A DNA stretch of 64,000 bases from Flavobacterium chilense (lineage in GTDB: Bacteria; Bacteroidota; Bacteroidia; Flavobacteriales; Flavobacteriaceae). The notes under the pieces are model-generated. The model was not told the origin of the DNA. It saw only the letters and a program-made list of their open reading frames with translations, and made no database searches. This document shows, in pieces, positions 1 to 7,859 of this stretch (position 1 is the stretch's first letter; each line of letters begins with the position of its first letter). A program made the translations under genes and the position numbers. The stretch covers positions 1,054,001 through 1,118,000 of the forward strand of contig NZ_LSYT01000001.1 in the NCBI RefSeq assembly GCF_001602525.1, in the 5' to 3' direction.

Positions 1-262
1 TTTCGTCAAATGCGGCTCCTATTCTTTTCAGAAAAATAATATTTTCTATAGAGATATTACTTGTGATTTCGATCTCAGAAAGAAATAACTGAAACAACAT
101 ATCATTTTCGTCGTGTTTGTATCTCGTAATAGCAACTTTTCTTATATAAGTTACTTTCTTTATCTTTTTAGGATTAGAAAAATCTGTTGTGACAGTTTCA
201 AATACAAAATCATTTATTTTATCAAGCTCAGGTAATATAATCTCGTAATCTAAATAATTCAT
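1..262 (-). CDS. Partial hypothetical protein downstream of the lipase effector
   Basis: This reading frame starts at ATG (262-260) and stays open for 87 codons to the window edge, so the C-terminus is missing. Only 3 bp separate it from the lipase stop codon, so it is almost certainly co-transcribed with the effector. The protein begins MNYLDYEIILPELDKIND, is rich in Lys, Ile and Glu, and has no signal peptide or membrane segment in the visible part. I do not recognise the family. Its place in a VgrG cassette suggests a cytosolic companion such as a second immunity protein, an adaptor or another effector, but that rests on position alone. Confidence 0.7.
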   Translation of the reverse strand, partial: MNYLDYEIILPELDKINDFVFETVTTDFSNPKKIKKVTYIRKVAITRYKHDENDMLFQLFLSEIEITSNISIENIIFLKRIGAAFDE

Positions 263-265
263 GCT

Positions 266-2350
266 TTAATGTATTTTCCTTTTTCTGCCTTCATCAGGCT
301 GCATACCAAACCAGTCTCTTGTTGAGGACCAATGCAGGTACTCGTTTCTTAATTTTCTTAACATTGTTTGAGAATTGTATCCAATAACTGTAACTTCAGG
401 TAAATTGGTAGTTCTTATTTTTTCAGGTTCTTCTGCAACAACTTCCAGCGGTATTTTTGGTGTATTAAAATCTATAATAGGTTTAATTTTTACTACCCTT
501 ACATTATCTATACCTCTTTTCATACTTTCATATTCATAAGTATGATCTTTTAGTTTTTGTTTTATGCTTTCTATTTCAGCTTCTATTTTCTCTTTTTGGA
601 TTCTTTCAAGTCTTTTTTGTTCAATTTCTTCATCACTTATAAAATCCCATTCTTTAACTTCATTGGTTTCGTCAAGGGCATAAGGTGTTAAATAACTTTC
701 TACATGTGTTAAGAAATCATCCAACGGAAATTTCACTCCTGTCTCTTCTACAAAATACTCTTTCATTTCAGTACTTTTAGCATAGATTTCCATAAAATGC
801 AACGGAATATAGCTGTACTCTTTTTTTACTCCCTCATACTGATCATCTGTTCCTTCTATTTTTTTACCACGGATTCCTGTGAGTTTACTATAAGGGGGCA
901 AACTTAGCCATTGTGTTTTTATTTTGATTTGTTCTTTATGATACCAATATTGTCTTATCAAATCGTCTCGAAGAGCACCTAATCCTATTCTGTCATAAGC
1001 CCTATTTTCCGGAAAAACCGAAACATAATTGCGATCTTTCATCTGGGTACCTATTTCATCTACCTCTTCTTTTTCGGTCATATAAGCTCCTCCTATATCG
1101 CAATGCACTCCGGGAAAATTTTTCTCAATATATCTGCCCGGAATTTGATTGATTCTCGTGAGTGCAAAATTCTGACGGTGCTCGTCTTTGGCTGTAAAAT
1201 GAACTACTTTTTGACAATATAAATTATTAAGATGCAGTTCGCCCACATCATCATTAAAATGTGTTGACCAGGCTTCTTTTATCAGTTTCCCTCCTTCGTC
1301 TTTTAGATTTCCATAATCGTCATAATGATCGCGAACACCATTTTGTTCGAAATAAGACGAAACAGTATCATAAATACCTACAAATCGCACAATTATCTCT
1401 ACATTTTTTAAATCATCAAATTCAAGATGAGTTTTTTGAAGTAAGCTATAGCCTAAATGTCCCATTTTAGGTAATTGGTTCTGTATCAAATAACTATTAT
1501 CTATCTCATAATTATCAACATCTACAAAAGCCTTTCGCTTTTTCTGGATGCGTATGCTGCCAGGAGTACCAGCAGTTACAGAACCTTGCGTCTGTATATA
1601 TTCTACCCCACATGGAATTTCTTTTTGTACTGCATTAGCATAACCGGAATCCAGGTTTACCTCATATACCAGATTTCTTGCTGTAGCAGCACCACGACTA
1701 AAACCAAAAACATCGAGTGTGATTTGGGTTAGCTTAATTTCTTTTTTAGGGTTTGAATTTATTTCTTCCAATACTTTATCCGCCATTTGCTGACAAGCGT
1801 TACGTACTCTGGCACGTATACCCGTTTGTCCCGAACCAAAGGCAAAACCGTCCTGACTATCGCGCATTAAGTTATCAGTACCCATACCCGGTACATAAAT
1901 GGCGTACTTTTTTTGCTCACAGCATTGCCACATACGTGCCACATTGGTATAATCGTTACTATAGCTGTTATCTGTACCCATACGGTCCAGACCAAACTCA
2001 TTTAACGGTACTCTGTAAGAGGCTACAAGATATTTGTCTTTTTCAGGAATAACCCTAAACTCTTCTTGTTCAGCAGGCGTTTTATCTTTCTTTGAGAGCA
2101 GGTCTTCTATTCGCCCTTTATTTTTTATTTTTTTATATTGCTTATAGTCTTCTGTTTCCAGTTCTGAATTTCCTTTAGAATAATCGATTTTACCCTGTGC
2201 ATCCATACCACGACTATGTTTATTACGCATATCCGTATTGTTCTTATTGTTTAACGTACCATCAATAAATATCCCGAAAGTAAGACGAAGTTCATCCTGT
2301 TTTTCTTCATCTTTGCCTGTTCCTGTATTGTATACAAATGTTTTTCCCAT
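266..2350 (-). CDS. T6SS phospholipase effector, Tle1-like (DUF2235 fold)
   Basis: A 694-residue protein with the marks of the Tle1/DUF2235 alpha/beta-hydrolase family. It has an N-terminal FGIFIDGTLNN strand (about 25-35), the nucleophile elbow GFSRG (216-220, Ser218), GIYDTVSS (325-332, Asp328) and GVHCDIGG (414-421, His416). The GxSxG-type elbow with Arg after Ser is characteristic of this family, whose characterised members are T6SS phospholipases that attack membrane lipids of target cells. Ser218, Asp328 and His416 are the likely triad (inferred). A charged, coiled-coil-like stretch covers about 575-615. There is no signal peptide, as expected for cargo delivered by Hcp/VgrG. It lies downstream of vgrG and directly follows a DUF2931 lipoprotein that is its probable immunity protein. 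Lipase activity is inferred from the motifs. Confidence 0.85.
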   Translation of the reverse strand: MGKTFVYNTGTGKDEEKQDELRLTFGIFIDGTLNNKNNTDMRNKHSRGMDAQGKIDYSKGNSELETEDYKQYKKIKNKGRIEDLLSKKDKTPAEQEEFRVIPEKDKYLVASYRVPLNEFGLDRMGTDNSYSNDYTNVARMWQCCEQKKYAIYVPGMGTDNLMRDSQDGFAFGSGQTGIRARVRNACQQMADKVLEEINSNPKKEIKLTQITLDVFGFSRGAATARNLVYEVNLDSGYANAVQKEIPCGVEYIQTQGSVTAGTPGSIRIQKKRKAFVDVDNYEIDNSYLIQNQLPKMGHLGYSLLQKTHLEFDDLKNVEIIVRFVGIYDTVSSYFEQNGVRDHYDDYGNLKDEGGKLIKEAWSTHFNDDVGELHLNNLYCQKVVHFTAKDEHRQNFALTRINQIPGRYIEKNFPGVHCDIGGAYMTEKEEVDEIGTQMKDRNYVSVFPENRAYDRIGLGALRDDLIRQYWYHKEQIKIKTQWLSLPPYSKLTGIRGKKIEGTDDQYEGVKKEYSYIPLHFMEIYAKSTEMKEYFVEETGVKFPLDDFLTHVESYLTPYALDETNEVKEWDFISDEEIEQKRLERIQKEKIEAEIESIKQKLKDHTYEYESMKRGIDNVRVVKIKPIIDFNTPKIPLEVVAEEPEKIRTTNLPEVTVIGYNSQTMLRKLRNEYLHWSSTRDWFGMQPDEGRKRKIH

Positions 2351-2384
2351 TGTTTTTCTGCTTTACAATTTTTACTATAAGACA

Positions 2385-3917
2385 TTACTTCCAATCGTAC
2401 GTTTTAAATTTTACGGGGACTTCTTTTCCATTACCCTTGAGAGTAATGCTGAAAGAATGAGGAGCTATGCCTATTTTAACTTCCATTTCGAGGGGAGCAC
2501 CCTGCTTTAGTTTATCAAGGCTTTTAAAGGTTTGGGAAATATCATCTTCCTCAAATATTAGATTTGTAGCACCTATGAAACTGTCCCGTTCATAATAATT
2601 AAAAACTATCATATAGGGAGGTGAATTTTGTTGAAATGGTAAATTGATAAACGTTTTGTCTTTAAGAATCTCTTGTAATGTATTACGCCTGATATCAATA
2701 TTATCTGGTATTTTTGCCCCTTCAGTAAACACAAAAACAGGACGCCAATTGTATTTGTATTCTTCTGTTAATGAACGTGATTCATAAACTTTCGTATTAC
2801 TTTTCTTTAATGGTATTATATTAATTCCATTTTTTATTGCTACGGCCAAATATGTACTTCCTGGATTTATTTTAACCTCTAAATCAATATTTGCCTCAGG
2901 GTTCATTGCATGCAGTTCTTTGTATGCTGCAAAAATTTCTTTTTCATCAAAACGAATATACCCACCATAACCTTGTCCGTTTTTATCCCACCAGGCAAAA
3001 CTTAGTATTCTTGGAATTGCTCTGTCTTTATAATCATTCTTAGTAAATTCTTCATCCAACAGCGTTTCTCGCTCTCCATTAAACAGACTAAATGATACAT
3101 CATCTGACATCTTTCCTTCTCTTACAAATACAAAAGTAGGTTTCCAATTGTATTTTATGCGGTAACTGTCCCAAAGTCCGAAAGGGATTGGTTTATTTTT
3201 ATTTGCTTCCTGAACCTCCGGAGCTATAATTTTTGGATTTTTTAAGGTTCTTGCTCTGTCTGCAGGATCAAACAATAATCGTTCGTGACTGTCCAGCGAA
3301 GCTATTTCTTTATCCGATATTACTACTTTATTACCCTGATAACGTCCAATTTCTACAATTTTTTGACCTCCTCCCTGTAACCAGACAACTACTACTCCAC
3401 CCGGCGCAAAACCTACAGTAACTTTGTCATAAGTTGTCATTACTTTTCCTCTTTTTCTAAGGCTACTCTGAAATCCTTCATTGAATAGTTTGACCATTTT
3501 GGGATAGTCAAGTTCAGTATTTATATGGTACATAACATCTTCCACATAAGAATACCAAGTACAGTTAAGTCTTTGTGGAATAGGCTTTTCTCCCTGGCTC
3601 ATTCCAGAGGAATTATCTCCCCAATTTCCTATACCAGTAGTCGTACCAAAACCATATATACTGGTAGTACTGTTAGGTTCTTCTGTTGCTCCATTTGATA
3701 CTAGAGGGCCTTCAAGCCAGCCTCTGTATACTTGTATTGGGTATCCTTCCGGGCAGCTTAAACCTTCCTGCCATTTAAAGTTTGTTTGCATATTGGTGAG
3801 GTTATCTTGTACGCTAAGTTTATTGGCGTATTTGTTAGTTTCTTTTTTTTCCTGGCAAGAACTTGTCAGCGTGCTTGTTATCAGAAAAAGTAGTAAATAA
3901 AGGGCTATTTTTTTCAT
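2385..3917 (-). CDS. DUF2931-like lipoprotein, probable immunity protein of the adjacent lipase
   Basis: A 510-residue predicted lipoprotein. The N-terminus MKKIALYLLLFLITSTLTSSC is a type II signal with the lipid-bearing Cys at residue 21. The body resembles DUF2931 proteins, which are common beside T6SS effectors in Bacteroidota (from memory, no search). Two related segments are visible: one around YNWKPTFVF and one around YNWRPVFVF, each followed by a similar 'lsf/ivF...W or YYER...F' pattern. The C-terminal part is therefore an internal duplication, longer than single-domain relatives. It sits immediately upstream of the lipase (34 bp). Envelope location suits an antidote to a lipase that acts on membranes. 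The immunity role is inferred from location and context. Confidence 0.72.
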   Translation of the reverse strand: MKKIALYLLLFLITSTLTSSCQEKKETNKYANKLSVQDNLTNMQTNFKWQEGLSCPEGYPIQVYRGWLEGPLVSNGATEEPNSTTSIYGFGTTTGIGNWGDNSSGMSQGEKPIPQRLNCTWYSYVEDVMYHINTELDYPKMVKLFNEGFQSSLRKRGKVMTTYDKVTVGFAPGGVVVVWLQGGGQKIVEIGRYQGNKVVISDKEIASLDSHERLLFDPADRARTLKNPKIIAPEVQEANKNKPIPFGLWDSYRIKYNWKPTFVFVREGKMSDDVSFSLFNGERETLLDEEFTKNDYKDRAIPRILSFAWWDKNGQGYGGYIRFDEKEIFAAYKELHAMNPEANIDLEVKINPGSTYLAVAIKNGINIIPLKKSNTKVYESRSLTEEYKYNWRPVFVFTEGAKIPDNIDIRRNTLQEILKDKTFINLPFQQNSPPYMIVFNYYERDSFIGATNLIFEEDDISQTFKSLDKLKQGAPLEMEVKIGIAPHSFSITLKGNGKEVPVKFKTYDWK

Positions 3918-4060
3918 GCTTTTTTAGTTTTTGTGCTTATAACTAATATATAACACTTTATAAAAACTGAATTTAATTGTTTATTTCAATTTTCTTTTAA
4001 ATGTCGTAATTTACAGAAATACAACAAAAGATAAATTGTAATGCAAACCAATGAAATGGC

Positions 4061-4267
4061 TTATCTTTTTATTGATTTAAAAAATAAAACAATAAAATAA
4101 AAAATAATGATGCCAATAAAGAGACCAATCGTAACGAAAAAATTAAAAAGCTCTGCGTACATTCCTGTTATTAAATTAAATGCGACCATAGCATAAAGCA
4201 GACTAATGCATAAAGCAATTAAAATAGCTTTTAGTATATGTTCTAAAGCAGATTTTTTGTTTTCCAT
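4061..4267 (-). CDS. Small two-helix membrane protein in the VgrG cassette
   Basis: A 68-residue protein with a short Lys-rich N-terminus and two hydrophobic helices (about 12-33 and 39-63), ending FFKSIKR. By the positive-inside rule both termini would face the cytosol. It lies between vgrG (136 bp away) and the DUF2931 lipoprotein (143 bp away) on the same strand. I recognise no family. Small membrane proteins in effector cassettes can be immunity proteins or chaperones, but nothing here proves it. The reading frame has ordinary codon use and a plausible ATG. Confidence 0.55.
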   Translation of the reverse strand: MENKKSALEHILKAILIALCISLLYAMVAFNLITGMYAELFNFFVTIGLFIGIIIFYFIVLFFKSIKR

Positions 4268-4403
4268 TTTTTATTTATTGTTTGGAGTATTTGTTACTCC
4301 TTTTATATTATCCTTGTTATTTTGTGAGCATTTTAATAACTACTTCATTTAAATATTACATTCATATTATTGTTCACTAACATCACATTATACCCAAAAT
4401 ATC

Positions 4404-6281
4404 TTATCCTTTATTTACTTTAGCATCGATAGCACCTAATACTTTTGAAATCCCTGAACTCTTTATCAAAATATCTCCTCCTATGGCTTTGTAAGTAGTG
4501 GTAGATGTGGTTTTATTCAAATCACCATTTATTTTTACGGTTTTATCTCCAGATACTTTTTGCTCATACATGTGAGTAATAAGTTTATAAAGTTCTGTTA
4601 TGTCTACGGTGCTGCTTTTTCCAACTTTTAAACTGTTATTACCATCTATAGTCGTTTTCTTGTTACCTCCTACTCCTACAGTCATATTTTTACCAACCGT
4701 AATATCAAGGTTATCACCAACATTTATGGTCATATTTTTAGGTGCGTTTACGGTAATATTTCCTTCACCATCCAAATAAATACTATTTCCTGATGGGTCT
4801 TTTATCAGGATACTTTTCTGTTTATCATCAAAAGTGATGGTACTGCCACAACGTGTAAAAAAGCTTTTGATATGATTGTCTAACTTACCGCCTTCTCCTG
4901 TTTTCCCGTTAAAGATACTTCCTATTACATATGGTCTGTTTGGGTCATTGTAACGAAAACTTACCATAACATGATCTCCTACTTCTGGTATAGTAACCCA
5001 GCCACGATTTTTGTTTACAATATCACTTGTTCCTGCATTTGGTGTTAACACATACAACCATGGAGTACGGGATTGTTGTTTTTTTTGCCATAGTAATTCT
5101 ACACGAACCCTGCCATTACCACTAGGATCATCATTTGCCACTACCACAGCTCTTTGCTCCTGTGCCACAGGCATGTTCACTTTAGGTTCCGGAAGTTTTT
5201 TTATTTTAGCCGGAAGTGCTTTAAAACTATTTTCATACTCTCCAATTTCAGTGGCTTTATGTGTGATTTCGGTTATAATATAAGTACCAATTTCATTAGA
5301 ATCGTAATGTGTTTTACTACTGTCCAGTCCTTTTTGAAGAACATCCGGTCTGTCTAATATTTGCTGAGATTCAATATTAATAATTGAACCTATTCTTAAT
5401 TTTGGATTTGCGCTTGTTGCCAGGATATAATTGCCATCTGCCGCTATGCTTTCTTGTTTCTTTTTTAAGATACTTTCAAAATATACGTCATCTCCAGTAC
5501 TAAACTGGCCATATTCATAAGAAGCAGTGCTATATAATTTTCTGGAAGCTTCAAACGCATCTTTACCTAATTTTGGTAATCCTTCTACAATGCTGTCGTC
5601 TGTTTGCGCCTGATACAGCTGATCGCTATTTTCGTTGTAGGTATAACCACTGTATTGATTAGGCTTTGCTTCTACAGATATACTTAAATTATAGAGGTCT
5701 TTGTTGTAGATTAATTTTATAGGAGAACTTTCTTGTTTTGGTTTACCCAAAAATAATTTTTCTCCATCATAAAATAACCACTCATTATATTGTTTCGCTA
5801 ATCGCTGAATGTATTTAAAATCCGATTCCAGATATTGCGTTTGATATTCTATTTTGGAAGTAAATTCGGGATCAATTTCGCACTGCAATTGTTCACCAGC
5901 TGCGTTTTGTATGACATCCCGCACCATATCTTTTAAATTAAAATTTTCCCAGGAATACAGCTTTTGGCCTGAATCTAATAAAATGGTTTTAGAATATCCG
6001 GAAATAATAATTTGGCTGCCTACATGGCCTAATTCCTGCTGATAGCGTACGTTTGTTATAATGCCTAAAAAATTATTATTAGCACTTAGCCTGATGTGCA
6101 ACACTTTTCCAAGAGATTCTTGTGCACTTTCCATCGTATAAGCTCTGGAACGTTCTATGACAGAATGCGGAATACTTATAGAAAACTCGTGATGAGTATT
6201 GATACTTTGTTTTAAATCGATTTTAGTAAAATGGGAAATTTCCTTGCCGTCTATACCGAAGATTATTTTAGGAATGACCAT
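4404..6281 (-). CDS. tssI: VgrG spike protein (TssI)
   Basis: A 625-residue VgrG, the trimeric spike at the tip of the Hcp tube. Residues about 1-370 match the gp27-like base, starting MVIPKIIFGIDGKEISHF. Residues about 385-475 form the gp5 OB-fold, with GRVRVELLWQ, TPWLYVLTPNAG and the GDHVMVSFRYNDPNRPYVIGS segment. Residues about 500-560 are short repeats (ITVNAPKNMTINVGDN, then DITVGKNMTVGVGG) of the triple-stranded beta-helix needle. No C-terminal enzyme domain follows, so cargo is expected to be separate, consistent with the lipase gene downstream. No PAAR tip gene is seen in the window. The start is the first ATG after a 180-bp gap from hcp. Confidence 0.93.
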   Translation of the reverse strand: MVIPKIIFGIDGKEISHFTKIDLKQSINTHHEFSISIPHSVIERSRAYTMESAQESLGKVLHIRLSANNNFLGIITNVRYQQELGHVGSQIIISGYSKTILLDSGQKLYSWENFNLKDMVRDVIQNAAGEQLQCEIDPEFTSKIEYQTQYLESDFKYIQRLAKQYNEWLFYDGEKLFLGKPKQESSPIKLIYNKDLYNLSISVEAKPNQYSGYTYNENSDQLYQAQTDDSIVEGLPKLGKDAFEASRKLYSTASYEYGQFSTGDDVYFESILKKKQESIAADGNYILATSANPKLRIGSIINIESQQILDRPDVLQKGLDSSKTHYDSNEIGTYIITEITHKATEIGEYENSFKALPAKIKKLPEPKVNMPVAQEQRAVVVANDDPSGNGRVRVELLWQKKQQSRTPWLYVLTPNAGTSDIVNKNRGWVTIPEVGDHVMVSFRYNDPNRPYVIGSIFNGKTGEGGKLDNHIKSFFTRCGSTITFDDKQKSILIKDPSGNSIYLDGEGNITVNAPKNMTINVGDNLDITVGKNMTVGVGGNKKTTIDGNNSLKVGKSSTVDITELYKLITHMYEQKVSGDKTVKINGDLNKTTSTTTYKAIGGDILIKSSGISKVLGAIDAKVNKG

Positions 6282-6418
6282 AATGTATCTGGTTTTAAGT
6301 TTTATTCTTTTTTAAAATTTTAACTTAAATAGATTATGGTCTAAAGTTTTTTCTTTAAAAAGATTCTTTATGACGAATTCGATTTTAAGCTAAAAGATAT
6401 CATGTTCGAAAAATAAAA

Positions 6419-6450
6419 AAACAAGAAGCGGTAAATTACCGCTTCTTGTT
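6419..6450 (-). terminator. Rho-independent terminator after hcp
   Basis: A near-perfect hairpin of about 15 bp (ACAAGAAGCGGTAA pairing with TTACCGCTTCTTGT). Read leftward it is followed by a T-rich run. It sits 15 bp past the hcp stop codon and would separate hcp from vgrG. Confidence 0.85.
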
Positions 6451-6464
6451 AATAAGGAAAAAAA

Positions 6465-6860
6465 TTAAATTTTAGCCCAATTGTTGTCTAATGTTGCATT
6501 ACCCAATGTAATTTTTTCTGCAGAAAAAGTAATTTCTGTTGTCATTGGAGTTTCTGCCAAAGCGTCTAATTGCTCACTGAAGAATACAATAAAAGCGTTT
6601 TCAAAAGAAAGCTCTTTCATTACTTGTTCAGAATCTGCTTTGAAAAATTTTACTTTTCCGCTTACCGGTTTGTGCTGGCTGTTTACTGCCTGCTCAATAA
6701 CAGTTGTATTATCTGTAGATTTTACTCTCAGGTTTAATCTCCCTCCTTTAATTTCAGATGAAACTGCTCCTTTACCGTCAGTATGTCTTAACATTTCGAC
6801 TTTTGAGAATAATACCTGGTACTCGTTTCCTTCGAATTCTAAAATTGACTTAAATGCCAT
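6465..6860 (-). CDS. tssD: Hcp tube protein (TssD)
   Basis: A 131-residue Hcp of the Bacteroidota T6SS type. It opens MAFKSILEFEGNEYQVL and contains the two-sheet pattern of Hcp (GRLNLRVKS, GKVKFFKAD, ELSFENAFIVFFSEQL, TTEITFSAEKITLGNATLDN). It forms the stacked hexameric rings of the secreted inner tube. The length is normal for the family. The gene is flanked by strong terminators on both sides, so it is probably transcribed alone from a promoter in 6861-6931, which fits the high dosage Hcp needs. I see no clear TAnnTTTG box there. Confidence 0.95.
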   Translation of the reverse strand: MAFKSILEFEGNEYQVLFSKVEMLRHTDGKGAVSSEIKGGRLNLRVKSTDNTTVIEQAVNSQHKPVSGKVKFFKADSEQVMKELSFENAFIVFFSEQLDALAETPMTTEITFSAEKITLGNATLDNNWAKI

Positions 6861-6931
6861 AATAAAAATAATTAAGTTGTTAAAAATTGTTTTTTTAGAA
6901 TCCTCTCCATTTTTGTCTGACTAGTATTAAC

Positions 6932-6976
6932 AAAAAAAAGAGGTATTCTACATGATTTTAGAATACCTCTTTTTGT
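6932..6976 (-). terminator. Terminator ending the main tss operon, upstream of hcp
   Basis: A long hairpin: AAAAAGAGGTATTCTA pairs with TAGAATACCTCTTTTT around an 8-9 nt loop. A-tracts and T-tracts on both sides mean it could work in either direction. It lies between the last tss-operon gene and hcp. Confidence 0.85.
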
Positions 6977-7072
6977 ACTAGTGTACTTTTTTAATTGCTT
7001 CTTGTAGGAAGATGAGGGTGATTCGCAATCATTTATTGTACGAATATACAAATAAAAAATAAACATTAAACA

Positions 7073-7849
7073 TTAATTAATAATATTTTTCATAAAAAAT
7101 AACAAAATAAATCCTAAAAGCACAATTGTAATATGTAAAATGATAGTATTAACCTGGGGTTGCAAGGAATTTATCTGTGTTTTTAAATCTAAAGTAGCAG
7201 CTGTATGAATTTCGTTTATTTTATTTACTTGTTTCTGTAACGAATCAATTGTTTTATTTAGATATAAAATATTTTGATGCTGATTAGAAAACAAACGCTT
7301 TACCTCTTTATCAGACAGGGCTGTTTTTTTTCTGATTACTCCCGTTTTAGGCTCTTTAAGAGTTAACTCATTTACATCTTCAATTTTATTGTTGTTTATA
7401 GCAAAACTATCGTTTAATTTATTTACCAAAAAAAAGATAAATACAATGTAAGAGAGTAAAAATGTAGGCAGAATATATTGAACAAATATATCAAGTGCCT
7501 TTGGTTTTACTGCATTGTGTATATTATTTATAGTACTATAATTAGTAAAAAAAATAGGCTCCTGTTTTTTCTCTTTATTCAGTCTTTCGGTTTTAAATTT
7601 TTCTTCTAAATCAATAAGTTCAAAGCGGTCCAAGCTATAAAGTCCAAGAGTTTCATTTAATTTTTTATGATGCACCATCCAATTCAGTACCTCTTCCATT
7701 TGGTATTCAGTTATACTGGGATCTTTAAGTCTCCACAAAATTTCTTTTTTTGTAAGTTCACAAGGTTTTCCTTTGCTTTCAAAATAAAATAACTCTAAAA
7801 TTATTTCATGCAAAGGTTTTGCCATTTCTATCGTCTTGATAATTTCCAT
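7073..7849 (-). CDS. Unrecognised winged-helix-like, two-TM protein closing the tss operon
   Basis: A 258-residue protein I cannot assign to a named family. Residues about 10-75 look like a winged helix: ELTKKEILWRLKD, then ITEYQMEEVLNWMVHHKKL, then a short wing LGLYSLDRFEL. A charged linker (80-98) leads to TM1 (about 121-144), a segment of about 90 residues with coiled-coil character (about 180-230), and TM2 (about 235-254). Both ends would be cytosolic. It lies 10 bp after tssR on the same strand and before the operon terminator, so it is co-transcribed with the secretion genes. It may be an accessory envelope component or a membrane-bound regulator. The function is unknown. Confidence 0.75.
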   Translation of the reverse strand: MEIIKTIEMAKPLHEIILELFYFESKGKPCELTKKEILWRLKDPSITEYQMEEVLNWMVHHKKLNETLGLYSLDRFELIDLEEKFKTERLNKEKKQEPIFFTNYSTINNIHNAVKPKALDIFVQYILPTFLLSYIVFIFFLVNKLNDSFAINNNKIEDVNELTLKEPKTGVIRKKTALSDKEVKRLFSNQHQNILYLNKTIDSLQKQVNKINEIHTAATLDLKTQINSLQPQVNTIILHITIVLLGFILLFFMKNIIN

Positions 7850-7859
7850 AATTGTTATT

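Noticed and set aside
6481..6924. A 147-codon rightward frame opposite hcp
   Set aside because: It is a shadow on the other strand of a clear Hcp gene.
6872..7066. A 64-codon leftward frame between hcp and the unknown tss gene
   Set aside because: It covers the terminator hairpin and hcp promoter region, has no family resemblance and reads like chance in AT-rich DNA.
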